A stretch of DNA of 21,636 bases, from contig CAZNPU010000038.1 of the NCBI GenBank assembly GCA_964575335.1, positions 1-21,636 on the forward strand, read 5' to 3'. The notes under the pieces were generated by a model. The model did not search any database. It saw only the letters and a list, made by a program, of their open reading frames with translations, and was not told the origin of the DNA. The position numbers were made by a program, and so were the translations under genes. Each line of letters opens with the position of its first letter. Positions within the stretch are counted from its first letter, which is position 1. Of this stretch, positions 14,672 to 21,636 are shown piece by piece. Source of the DNA: CAZNPU01 sp964575335 (lineage in GTDB: Bacteria; Planctomycetota; Phycisphaerae; Phycisphaerales; SM1A02).

Positions 14672-16666
14672 TCAGGGGCACGTTCCCCACGCGCCGATGA
14701 CCAGCAGAAGATCATCGACATTCACCACACCGTCGCCTGTCGTGTCAACCGCAAATGGCTCGACTTCAATCATGCCGACCATACCGAAATGGCAGTGCGG
14801 CAGGCAGTAATAAGGAATGTTCGCCGGAGCATCTGCGGGAATGACATATTCGAAGATTGGCGATTTATTGGTAATAGGCGCGTTGAACATGCCGTCCGGC
14901 GTGCAGTCACTGCCGCTGGTTACGGTGTGAAAACCGGAAATTTGCGTCCATCGCACGGTGTCGCCTGTTCGCGCTTTGACAGTGGCAGGCACAAAGGAAA
15001 AGCCCGCCACGCCAACGTCAACGACACTTGTGGTTTGTCCCCACGCTCCAATGATCGTCAGCAGGTCATCGACGTTGACCACACGATCGCCGGTGACGTC
15101 ACCGGGGCATGGTGCCGGCAGAATATTGAACGACCGCGTCTCGCCGACGCCTTCATTGTTGTTGAAATCGAGCGCGGTCACGAAATACGAAATCGTGCTG
15201 TTGTGATCCTGTCCTGGGATCTCGCCTCGCCACAGCGAATTGCCCACCCACCGCATGGGCACCTGCTGCATCGGCTGGCCGTTGACTGAGTAATTGAGAT
15301 ATACGCCTTTGGAATGAAATCCTCGATCCGACGTGTGGCTGTCGAAAATCGCAGCCCGCACCGCATACGGACCCGTGGTATCAGCCGTGTTGCTGAGCTG
15401 TTCTGTTCGCAGCACATTCGGCGGGATCGTATCTGCCGGGCCGGTGACGTTGATATAAATGCGGTTGGTGAAGTCCCCTGATTCGCCCTGTGCGGTAACG
15501 ATGTCCAGCCGCCCGTCGCCGTTGAAATCCGCCACCTCGACGTCAAGGCTGGAATTGGTTATGGGCGTCATCATGTCAGGCACAACGCTGAAGAAGCCGA
15601 TGCCGTTGTTGATATAAATTCGGTCGGGGCCTCCAATGCGAGCGACGATCAGGTCCAGGTCGCCGTCGTTATCGTAATCGAAGAACTTCGAGTCGCTGTC
15701 GATCACGAAGGGATTGGTGAGCAGTTGCGAGCTGGCGTTGAAAAAGGCGCCTGATCCGTCGTTGGTAAAGAGCACTTCGGTGTTGCTGCCGGAAGCATCG
15801 CCGTTGACGCCGAACAGGTCCAGAGTGCCGTTATTATCGATGTCGCCGAAATCGTATGAAGAGCAATTTTGATCCGCAGGCATGCTGATGGCTGTGAAGA
15901 TGCCCGCGCCGTTGTTGCGGTACATTTTGCTCTGATTGTTTGCGGTGGATGCGATACGCAGGTCAAGATCGAAATCGCCGTCGATATCGCCGAAGATCGC
16001 ATCCATCGGCTCGCTGATATTGCCTGCGGGCATACGGGCGGCAGTTTCGTCGGTGAAAAATCCGTTGCCGTCGTTGATGTACAGCTTGCCCTGCCCCGAT
16101 CCCCAGCGATTTACCGACCCGCCATTGGTGAAATAGAGGTCAAGATCGCCGTCGTTATCGACATCGGCCAACTGAACGCGAGAAGAGCTCAGCGGAATCT
16201 GCGGCAAACGTATCGCAGTTTCGTTGGTGAAATTCCCCTTGCCGTCGTTGATGAGCAGCGCGGGAATGCGGTTGAAATCCTGCGCGACGACAATGTCAAG
16301 ATCGCCGTCACCATCGACATCGCCCAGTTCAACGCCCCGCGCCAGGAAGGTCAGGCCGCCGGTGCGGGCATCGGTTTCGTCGGTGAAATGGCCCGTGCCG
16401 TCATTGATATAGATTCGCAGCTTCTGCGGCGTGCCTGGAGTGGAGTAGTCGCCTCCATTGGCCCAGACGATGTCCAGATGACCATCGCCGTTCAGATCAC
16501 CGACGGTAACCTGATTGGTGTATTCCAGCGGATCCTGCGTCGGGAAGCGAGCAGCGGTTTGATCCTGAAACTGCTGCGCGAATGCGGGAAGCCCGACAAC
16601 ACCGCCACAGGCAGTAAATATCGTCAGAACAAGAACACGGCCGTATGCAGGTTGCGCTGAGTTCAT
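14672..16666 (-). CDS. Secreted FG-GAP propeller protein with plastocyanin-like copper domain and two dockerin-like repeats
   Basis: Encodes 664 residues. Signal peptide MNSAQ...GLPAFAQ. About residues 50-400 carry seven FG-GAP/VCBS repeats with Ca-binding Asp loops (GDLNGDGHLD, GDVDGDGDLD, ADVDNDGDLD, GDIDGDFDLD, GDIDNNGTLD, DYDNDGDLD, ADFNGDGRLD), enough for one seven-bladed propeller. A beta-rich, probably Ig-like linker follows. At about 520-545 is a dockerin-like repeat (GDVTGDRVVNVDDLLTIIG). Residues about 555-638 form a cupredoxin domain: VGVAGFSFVPATVKARTGDT, with candidate copper ligands His580 (GFHTV), Cys621, His624 and Met629 in YYCLPHCHFGM, the plastocyanin C-x2-H-x4-M spacing. 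A second dockerin-like repeat ends the protein. It is likely cell-surface or extracellular; function unknown. GAGGG precedes the ATG. Confidence 0.88.
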   Translation of the reverse strand: MNSAQPAYGRVLVLTIFTACGGVVGLPAFAQQFQDQTAARFPTQDPLEYTNQVTVGDLNGDGHLDIVWANGGDYSTPGTPQKLRIYINDGTGHFTDETDARTGGLTFLARGVELGDVDGDGDLDIVVAQDFNRIPALLINDGKGNFTNETAIRLPQIPLSSSRVQLADVDNDGDLDLYFTNGGSVNRWGSGQGKLYINDGNGFFTDETAARMPAGNISEPMDAIFGDIDGDFDLDLRIASTANNQSKMYRNNGAGIFTAISMPADQNCSSYDFGDIDNNGTLDLFGVNGDASGSNTEVLFTNDGSGAFFNASSQLLTNPFVIDSDSKFFDYDNDGDLDLIVARIGGPDRIYINNGIGFFSVVPDMMTPITNSSLDVEVADFNGDGRLDIVTAQGESGDFTNRIYINVTGPADTIPPNVLRTEQLSNTADTTGPYAVRAAIFDSHTSDRGFHSKGVYLNYSVNGQPMQQVPMRWVGNSLWRGEIPGQDHNSTISYFVTALDFNNNEGVGETRSFNILPAPCPGDVTGDRVVNVDDLLTIIGAWGQTTSVVDVGVAGFSFVPATVKARTGDTVRWTQISGFHTVTSGSDCTPDGMFNAPITNKSPIFEYVIPADAPANIPYYCLPHCHFGMVGMIEVEPFAVDTTGDGVVNVDDLLLVIGAWGTCP

Positions 16667-17000
16667 CTGCTTTACCCTCTTGGGAGTAAGCCAAGCGGGG
16701 CAGAAATGGCAAAAGTCGGCGCACGCCGCACCGTGGTCTTTCCTGCCTCCGCAGCTTGCAAGATATCCGCATTTCGGCCTGTTTTACAAGCAGAATTTGC
16801 GAAACCGGCCCCAGACAGGTTTCCGGACGTGAATATCCGGCCATTCGAGCCTGTATCGCTCACGTACCAATATCGCTGCCCAATACGCGTTCAGCGCCTT
16901 GCTGTGCAAAGCAGCAACGGGCTGCGCATTCAAAACTGTGCATCTGACGCATTGCGATCGGGTCTCAATTGGCGCAAGCAGCGATCTCGTGCCGCTGCGA
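16667..17000 (-). other. Intergenic region with structured 5' leader of the FG-GAP gene
   Basis: No gene is supported. It contains the inverted repeats GAAACC/GGTTTC (16801-16806, 16818-16823), CCGGA/TCCGG (16823-16827, 16836-16840) and CGGCG/CGCCG (16717-16721, 16724-16728). No terminator with a T run follows cydB, so read-through into the FG-GAP gene cannot be excluded. Confidence 0.4.
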
Positions 17001-18047
17001 TCAATCACTGCCAACATCTTGTGTTGATCCGCCCGCCCGGTCCATAACCGCAAAAGCTCGCTGGCCTTTGAAGACGCGAAACAGGTACCAGAACGACGGC
17101 AGCAGAATGATCGCGCCAAACCCCAACGCCCCAAGCAGGAGGCTGTGCATCCGCGGCGATGCAGCGCTATTTTGAATGGTGAACTGCGGGACCACAAGGT
17201 ACGGAAACTGCGCCAGGCCATAGCCCAGCACGATCAACGTGACCTGAACCACCGTGCACGCCCGCGCGAGATAAACGCGCCGCTTGATCAGCAGGAACAG
17301 GCTCCCTGCTGCAAAAAGGGCAGTGAGAATTCGCAGCGGCCAGCTCCACCACGGCTGTGTGAGTCGCGCTGCGAACGTCGGCGCCCCCCATCCGGCGAAA
17401 ATCCATGCCAGTATGCCCAGCACCGCCACGGCAACCCATGCGCCGATGGCCCGCCTGCGGAAGCTTTCCTGCAACGCGCCTTCTGTCTCAGCACACAGAT
17501 ACACCGCAGCCAATAACGCAAAAATGGCAACGGTGAACAACCCGACCACCCACGGAAACGGCGTCAGCCACGGCTGGAAGAATCCGCTGACATAAACGCC
17601 TTCATCATTCCACTGCAATCTGCCCGAAGCGATCGTTCCCAACGTCACGCCCAGAAGCACCGGCGTGAGCAGGCTCGACCACGAAAAAATCATCCGCCAG
17701 CGTTCCTGCGCCGGACCGGGACGATCATAGGTAGCAAAGGTAAACGCAGAGCCTCGCAGCACGATGCCGATGAGCATGATGGTGACCGGCACATGCAGCG
17801 CGGTCATGATTGCAGCAAATGCCCGCGGAAATCCGGTAAACATCAGCACAATGACCACGATGAGCCAGACGTGATTGGCTTCCCAGACCGGCCCGATCGC
17901 GTCGCGAATCTTCCGCCGCTGTGCTTCGCCTCGTTTGGTCACAGCCAGCAGATCCCACACGCCGCCGCCAAAATCAGCGCCGCCCAAAAGCACATAGCTC
18001 AGAAGCGCAATCAACATGACCCACGCTGTAACGTCTTCAATTGCCAT
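17001..18047 (-). CDS. cydB: Cytochrome bd ubiquinol oxidase subunit II
   Basis: Encodes 348 residues, a normal length, with about eight to nine membrane helices. Diagnostic start: WVMLIALLSYVLLGGADFGGGVWDLLA. Then RDAIGPVWEANHVWLIVVIV (the 'GPVWEaNhVWL' signature), LMFTGFPRAFAAIMTALHVP, and a C-terminal LVVPQFTIQNSAASP. CydB is the second core subunit of the quinol-oxidising terminal oxidase that reduces O2 to water with high affinity in the inner membrane. The gene lies 134 bases downstream of cydA on the same strand, so the pair forms the expected operon. ATG 18047 is used; no clear ribosome site is seen. Confidence 0.95.
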   Translation of the reverse strand: MAIEDVTAWVMLIALLSYVLLGGADFGGGVWDLLAVTKRGEAQRRKIRDAIGPVWEANHVWLIVVIVLMFTGFPRAFAAIMTALHVPVTIMLIGIVLRGSAFTFATYDRPGPAQERWRMIFSWSSLLTPVLLGVTLGTIASGRLQWNDEGVYVSGFFQPWLTPFPWVVGLFTVAIFALLAAVYLCAETEGALQESFRRRAIGAWVAVAVLGILAWIFAGWGAPTFAARLTQPWWSWPLRILTALFAAGSLFLLIKRRVYLARACTVVQVTLIVLGYGLAQFPYLVVPQFTIQNSAASPRMHSLLLGALGFGAIILLPSFWYLFRVFKGQRAFAVMDRAGGSTQDVGSD

Positions 18048-18088
18048 GATCGTGCGCAGTCCATTGTCTGTTGACAGTGATATCAGTG

Positions 18089-18181
18089 TCAGTGATTGAC
18101 GCGCTGCATCCAGCGTTGCGAACGCCGCACGGTCTTGCTGTGCCCGGTTCGATCATCATCGTCATCATCATCCGGCTGTTG
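18089..18181 (-). other. In-frame Asp-rich extension after the cydA stop
   Basis: Directly after the cydA TGA the same frame reads QQP, seven Asp, then RTGHSKTVRRSQRWMQRVNH and a second TGA (18089-18091). The Asp run comes from a GAT/GAC triplet repeat. No start codon introduces it except an internal ATG, so it is either spacer DNA, a lost C-terminal tail, or a read-through product. The rest of the cydA-cydB gap up to 18047 shows nothing further. Confidence 0.35.
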
Positions 18182-19522
18182 TCATTCATCCTTCAATGCT
18201 GATGCAATTGATCCTGGCGCCTGGCTTGCCCGTACCTGCCGCGCCATCAGATACACAACGGCAGCTGTGAGAAGAAGGTACACGACGGTGAAGGTTACAA
18301 ATGGCACAATCAATCCCGGCATGGGCGTCACGGATTCGTTGGTCCGCATGACGCCATAAATCACCCACGGCTGACGGCCGACTTCAGTCACCACCCATCC
18401 GGCCTCGATGGCGAGAAAACCAAGCGGCGAGCACAGCACGATCGCCCACAACAGGCTGCGCGGATAAAGCGACTGCAGCCTACGCCGACGCCATGCTGCA
18501 ATCGCCCACCACACTGCGATGCCCAACATAAGAAGCCCGCATGCCACCATAATCTGGAACGCCACATGCGTAAACGCAACCGGCGGCCACTCATCGCGCG
18601 GTATGTCTTTGAGACCTATCACCTCAGCATCAAAATCACCATGAACCAGGTAACTAAGCAACCCGGGAATCTCGATGGCATAGCGCGTGACGCCACTGGT
18701 TTCATCAGGCCAACCGCCGATGCGAAGTGGAGCGCCGCGCTCGGTTTCGAATTGACCTTCCATTGCAGCCAGTTTCGCAGGCTGGTTCTGCGCCACCACC
18801 CGTGCTGACCAATCGCCAACAAATGGCTGAACCACCGTCATGGGCAACGCCAGCAACATGCCCATCAGCAGTCCGGTGCGATTGAACTCGCGGTCGTGGC
18901 CTCGCAGCAGTTGCAGCGCGTGAACGCCAGCCACAGCAAAGCCCACGGCCATGTATGCCGCCACCAGCATGTGAACGGTCTGATGTTTCCAGGCGGCATT
19001 GAACATTGCCGCGATCGGATCGATGTTGGAGAAGGTTTTCGTTGCTGGATCGAAATCAAAACCAGCCGGTGCGTTCATCCACCCATTGGTCATGATGACG
19101 AACAATGCCGAGGTTGCGCCGGCGACAGACACAAGAACCCCCGCACCAAGATGCGCCCAGCGGTTGATTCGATTCCATGCGTACAGATAGACGCCAATGA
19201 AGATCGCTTCGGTAAAAAAGGCAAACCCTTCAAGACCAAATGGAAAGCCGATGATGCCGCCGGCATGTTCCATGAAGCCCGGCCACAGCAGGCCCAACTC
19301 AAAAGAAAGCACCGTGCCTGACACCGCGCCGATGGCGAAGAAAATTGCAGTACCCTTGGCCCAGCGTTTGGCAAGTTCTTCATAAGCTTTGGAACCCGTG
19401 CGCAGCCAGCGCCACTCTGCCATCACCATCAATATGGGCATCGCAATCGCAATGGCTGCGAAAATAATATGAAACCCCAGACTCAGGGCCATCTGCAATC
19501 GCGCATACAGCAGATCATCCAT
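18182..19522 (-). CDS. cydA: Cytochrome bd ubiquinol oxidase subunit I, CIO (short Q-loop) type
   Basis: About 446 residues from ATG 19522 (GTG 19534 is also in frame). Haem ligands are visible: His18 in SLGFHIIFA (b595), His184 in QTVHMLVAAY and Met325 in FQIMVACG (b558 pair). GLLWPGFMEHAGGIIGFPFGLEGFAFF carries the conserved acidic residues of the proton path. The segment between about residues 240 and 310 (quinol-binding loop, RIGGWPDETSG...) is short, as in cyanide-insensitive oxidase types. The subunit oxidises ubiquinol or menaquinol. The C-terminus ends ALKDE, but the same frame continues after the TGA with an Asp-rich tail (see findings). Confidence 0.95.
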   Translation of the reverse strand: MDDLLYARLQMALSLGFHIIFAAIAIAMPILMVMAEWRWLRTGSKAYEELAKRWAKGTAIFFAIGAVSGTVLSFELGLLWPGFMEHAGGIIGFPFGLEGFAFFTEAIFIGVYLYAWNRINRWAHLGAGVLVSVAGATSALFVIMTNGWMNAPAGFDFDPATKTFSNIDPIAAMFNAAWKHQTVHMLVAAYMAVGFAVAGVHALQLLRGHDREFNRTGLLMGMLLALPMTVVQPFVGDWSARVVAQNQPAKLAAMEGQFETERGAPLRIGGWPDETSGVTRYAIEIPGLLSYLVHGDFDAEVIGLKDIPRDEWPPVAFTHVAFQIMVACGLLMLGIAVWWAIAAWRRRRLQSLYPRSLLWAIVLCSPLGFLAIEAGWVVTEVGRQPWVIYGVMRTNESVTPMPGLIVPFVTFTVVYLLLTAAVVYLMARQVRASQAPGSIASALKDE

Positions 19523-19607
19523 GGCATGTCCCACGTGGAACGGCTCTCAAACAATGGCGTTCACCAACGTCGCTGCAGCATGCAATTTTCGTTCGCTTTT
19601 GTGCGTG

Positions 19608-19625
19608 ATCCGCAGCGGATGTCAA
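19608..19625 (-). promoter_or_regulatory. Possible cydA promoter element with embedded operator-like palindrome
   Basis: On the - strand TTGACA (19620-19625), a perfect -35 box, is directly joined to the 13-base palindrome ATCCGC-T-GCGGAT (19608-19620), about 85 bases before the cydA start. A good -10 box at 16-18 bases is missing (ACAAAA), so the promoter call is tentative. The palindrome sits where a repressor would block RNA polymerase. Confidence 0.35.
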
Positions 19626-20096
19626 AACGCTGACGCTGTGTGCTGCCTCGCTGTTGTTTGTGTGCATCATCGCGCTCATCGTGTTTCTGTCATCGCACAT
19701 CTATGCATCGTGCTGAACACATGCGGATGCCATCAACCAGTTCAGCCCGCGAACCTGTCGTCCTTCAGCGCTTTCAGTGCGCCTGCAGCCGCGCCTTTCT
19801 CGCTCAATCAATCTCAATGGATATGACCATGGTCGCTGTGACTGCACCGATGATGCCGAACCGCAATAAATTGGATGTTTCAAGGCTAGCTGTGCAGCCC
19901 GGTGTAATCAGCACATGCGCGAACACTGCGATGCAAATCGGGTCAAAACCGCAGGCAATGCTGCACAGTCCGCTTCAGCGTGCCACGACGCTTTCGCGCT
20001 CCTGAATGAGCGAAATGAGCCGCTTTACTTTTGCTCTTCTCCGCATATCGATTCCTTCAACTACTACTCCCCCTCTTTCCATGGCGGCCTGCTGTC
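19626..20096. other. Gene-poor region between cydA and the KTSC gene
   Basis: No complete gene is supported. On the - strand a 56-codon frame without ATG at its beginning (19807-19974, stop TGA 19804-19806) has two hydrophobic stretches, ICIAVFAHVLI and LLRFGIIGAVTATMVISI, and might be a gene remnant. On the + strand a short hydrophobic frame ends at 19716. Neither has a ribosome site. Confidence 0.4.
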
Positions 20097-20324
20097 ATGC
20101 GTTTTCGGCAACTTCAATCGACCTGGCTTGATGCGGTCGCTTACGATCCGCTGACGCGAACGCTGACGGTGCGCTATCGCAGCGGCGAGATGTATCGATA
20201 TCTCGACGTCCCGCACCGGGTGTACGAAGCTTTCCTGGTCGCAGAATCGCCCGGAGCGTATTACAACGAGTTCATCCGCGATCGGGGATACCCTTCGATG
20301 CCTGTGCGTGCGTCAGCAGAGTAG
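20097..20324 (+). CDS. KTSC-domain small protein
   Basis: Encodes 75 residues from ATG 20097. The sequence STWLDAVAYDPLTRTLTVRYRSGEMYRYLDVPHRVYEAFLVAESPGAYYNEFIRDRGY fits the KTSC domain: 'S..i..v.YD....L.v.f..G..Y.Y..VP..vy..l..A.S.G.y.n..Ir', about 57-60 residues. KTSC domains occur alone or fused to lysyl-tRNA synthetase; their role is not well defined. The frame extends upstream to 20031 without conserved sequence. No clear ribosome site is seen. G+C and codon use look like the neighbours. Confidence 0.8.
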   Translation: MRFRQLQSTWLDAVAYDPLTRTLTVRYRSGEMYRYLDVPHRVYEAFLVAESPGAYYNEFIRDRGYPSMPVRASAE

Positions 20325-20904
20325 TTCACTGATCGCCGCACACTCTCTACTGTGTTGTCGTTGCGCGACAGCGCAGCGCGAGGGTTGGCAGTGCAGTTCC
20401 GATCTGCGCGATTCAACCTTCAACATTTGCGCGCATCTACTTTATTTTTCGTGTGAATTGGCGCGAACTGCCGGGTGATGGCGTTTTTGAGGCCATGAAT
20501 CCAAGTGTAGAACGAGGCTGTCATTCTGCCGTCAATTCGAGCAGCCAATGTTGCAACAGTTCAGGTCGGTTTGCCGAAGATTCCGCTGTACGGTTTGCGA
20601 CGCCCTGCCCTGAATCCGAGCTGCAGTCCGACGCCAGTGTGTTGCGCCGTGCCGCTTCGGTTGGGCACGTGAACTGCGTGGGTTTGGTCTGTCACGATGG
20701 TGCGCCTGAGCACCGTCTGTCGAGCCTGGATGCTCGGAGAAGCCGCATGCAGAACGATCGCATCGCCATCTGAATACCACAGTCGCGCATCGGGACGACG
20801 GTGACGCCGGTCTGGCGCACGTCGCGACGCTGATCACACGAGAACTCATGTGACACGCACAACCGCATGGAGCGGTTGCGCTATCCGTACGCAGGAACCA
20901 AGGA
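20325..20904. other. Gene-poor region before the partial secreted-protein gene
   Basis: No gene is supported. A + strand frame of 106 codons (20453-20773) is rich in Ser, Cys and Arg without a motif or start signal. A small hairpin, TGTCG/CGACA, lies near 20355-20370, without a T run. The stretch may hold decayed sequence or the regulatory region of the gene at 20905. Confidence 0.4.
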
Positions 20905-21636
20905 ATGTTTCCACCCATACGCATGACGCTTACGTTTTGCTCGCTCACCCGCATCACAAGACAACGCCTGCTTGCAACGCTCCTCGCCGGTGCTGCCGCC
21001 ACCTCGGCTTCGGCCCAGAGCAGCACCTGCTTTGTCAGCACAGCAACATGGCGGAACACCCCCATCACCACACAGACGGGAAGTTTCAGCGTTGAATTTG
21101 AAGCCACACCCAACAACGCCAACATGAACGGCATCGTGGCGCTGTCCAAAGGGCCCGGCGATGCATTCGATGATTTTGCAACCCTCATTCGATTTAATAA
21201 TGAAGGTTACATCGATGTGCGCGACGGCAATACTTATCGTTCAGTAAACCCCACGCCGTATACGCCCGGGACACGATATAAGTTTCGCATGATCATTCAT
21301 GTGCCGCAGCGGCGCTACACAACATATGTGCAGCCGCAGGGCCAGGCTGAGCGGCTCCTCGCTTCTCAATATGCTTTCCGCAGCACGCAAAGCACTGTGA
21401 CAAGCCTTGACAACTGGGGCCTGTGGGCCAACGTTGGATCGCTTGAAGCGTGTAACTTCACGCTGGCTCCAGCGCCTGACTGCAACGGCAACGGCATCGC
21501 TGATGATCTTGAAATCGCCAACGGCAGCGCGTCCGATTGCAATTTGAACGGTGTGCCCGATGAATGCGAGGACCACGGTTGCGATCCCGTTCCTCACCTT
21601 CTTCCCGGTCCTGGCTACAGCAGCCCGCTGTCGACT
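20905..21636 (+). CDS. Secreted protein with jelly-roll/ConA-like module and DCNGNGIxD repeats, 5' part
   Basis: Open from ATG 20905 to the end of the window (244 codons, no stop). The N-terminus has Arg residues, then LLATLLAGAAATSASAQ, a typical signal peptide. Residues about 39-190 form a beta-rich module: TGSFSVEFEATPNNANMNGI, IRFNNEGYIDVRDGNTY, TPGTRYKFRMIIHVPQRRY and VTSLDNWGLW...LEACNFTL, which looks like a concanavalin-like or carbohydrate-associated jelly roll (inference; I cannot name the family with certainty). Two Ca-binding-type repeats follow: DCNGNGIADDLEIANGS and DCNLNGVPDECE, common in secreted planctomycete proteins. The protein is probably exported and may bind or modify polysaccharide. 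AGGA at 20893-20896 fits ATG 20905; ATG 20923 is an alternative. Confidence 0.8.
   Translation, partial: MFPPIRMTLTFCSLTRITRQRLLATLLAGAAATSASAQSSTCFVSTATWRNTPITTQTGSFSVEFEATPNNANMNGIVALSKGPGDAFDDFATLIRFNNEGYIDVRDGNTYRSVNPTPYTPGTRYKFRMIIHVPQRRYTTYVQPQGQAERLLASQYAFRSTQSTVTSLDNWGLWANVGSLEACNFTLAPAPDCNGNGIADDLEIANGSASDCNLNGVPDECEDHGCDPVPHLLPGPGYSSPLST

Noticed and set aside
16667..16800. Cyclic di-GMP-I riboswitch-like string (GGAAAGACCACGG, - strand) before the FG-GAP gene
   Set aside because: Only a short stretch resembles the conserved core; the required GCAAA-type core and receptor helix are not found.
19609..19716. + strand hydrophobic micro-frame (LLFVCIIALIVFL) as a CydX-like subunit
   Set aside because: Opposite strand to cydAB, no ATG, no ribosome site, and no match to the CydX pattern.
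20453..20773. + strand 106-codon open frame
   Set aside because: Ser/Cys/Arg-rich, no ribosome site, no motif; reads like non-coding GC-rich sequence.
20532..21188. - strand open frame of 218 codons
   Set aside because: It runs antisense into the secreted-protein gene at 20905, whose signal peptide and repeats are convincing; the - strand product has no recognisable feature.

Overview
The window looks like chromosomal DNA of a planctomycete, most likely class Phycisphaerae. The evidence is moderately high G+C, prepilin-type proteins with the NDNH tail seen in that group, a secreted FG-GAP protein with dockerin-like 'GDxTGDxxVNVDDLLxxIGAWG' repeats, and a secreted protein with 'DCNGNGIxD' repeats. 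This taxonomic call is inferred from protein style; no rRNA gene is present.

Left part, + strand (1-10146): the tail of one prepilin-like gene and a short second one, closed by a clear terminator. Next come a long NfeD membrane protease gene, a short NfeD gene and floA (a membrane-microdomain operon) with a perfect terminator. They are followed by a translationally coupled GT2 glycosyltransferase / UPF0104 membrane protein pair. A secreted PQQ-type sugar (sorbosone) dehydrogenase is followed by two tandem PEBP (YbhB/YbcL) proteins, one a lipoprotein and one cytosolic. A decayed prepilin gene and a small DUF5658-like membrane protein end this part.

Middle part, mostly - strand (10375-13923): a dense run of back-to-back hairpins ending in a terminator (candidate structured RNA or 3' UTR), a crotonase-family gene lacking both canonical catalytic glutamates, an AtoE short-chain fatty acid transporter, and a calcineurin-like phosphoesterase. 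A small + strand hypothetical gene (14067-14387) follows.

Right part: a secreted seven-repeat FG-GAP propeller protein carrying a plastocyanin-like copper domain between two dockerin-like repeats (-), then cydB and cydA of a CIO-type cytochrome bd oxidase (-). A roughly 570-base gene-poor stretch precedes a KTSC-domain gene (+). A second gene-poor stretch precedes a secreted protein gene (+) that runs off the window.

Most genes are ordinary core or accessory functions. The items most worth a second look are the hairpin array at 10384-10644, the propeller-cupredoxin-dockerin fusion, the Glu-less crotonase, the prepilin remnant whose start codon appears to have become ATA, and an in-frame Asp-rich tail after the cydA stop codon.
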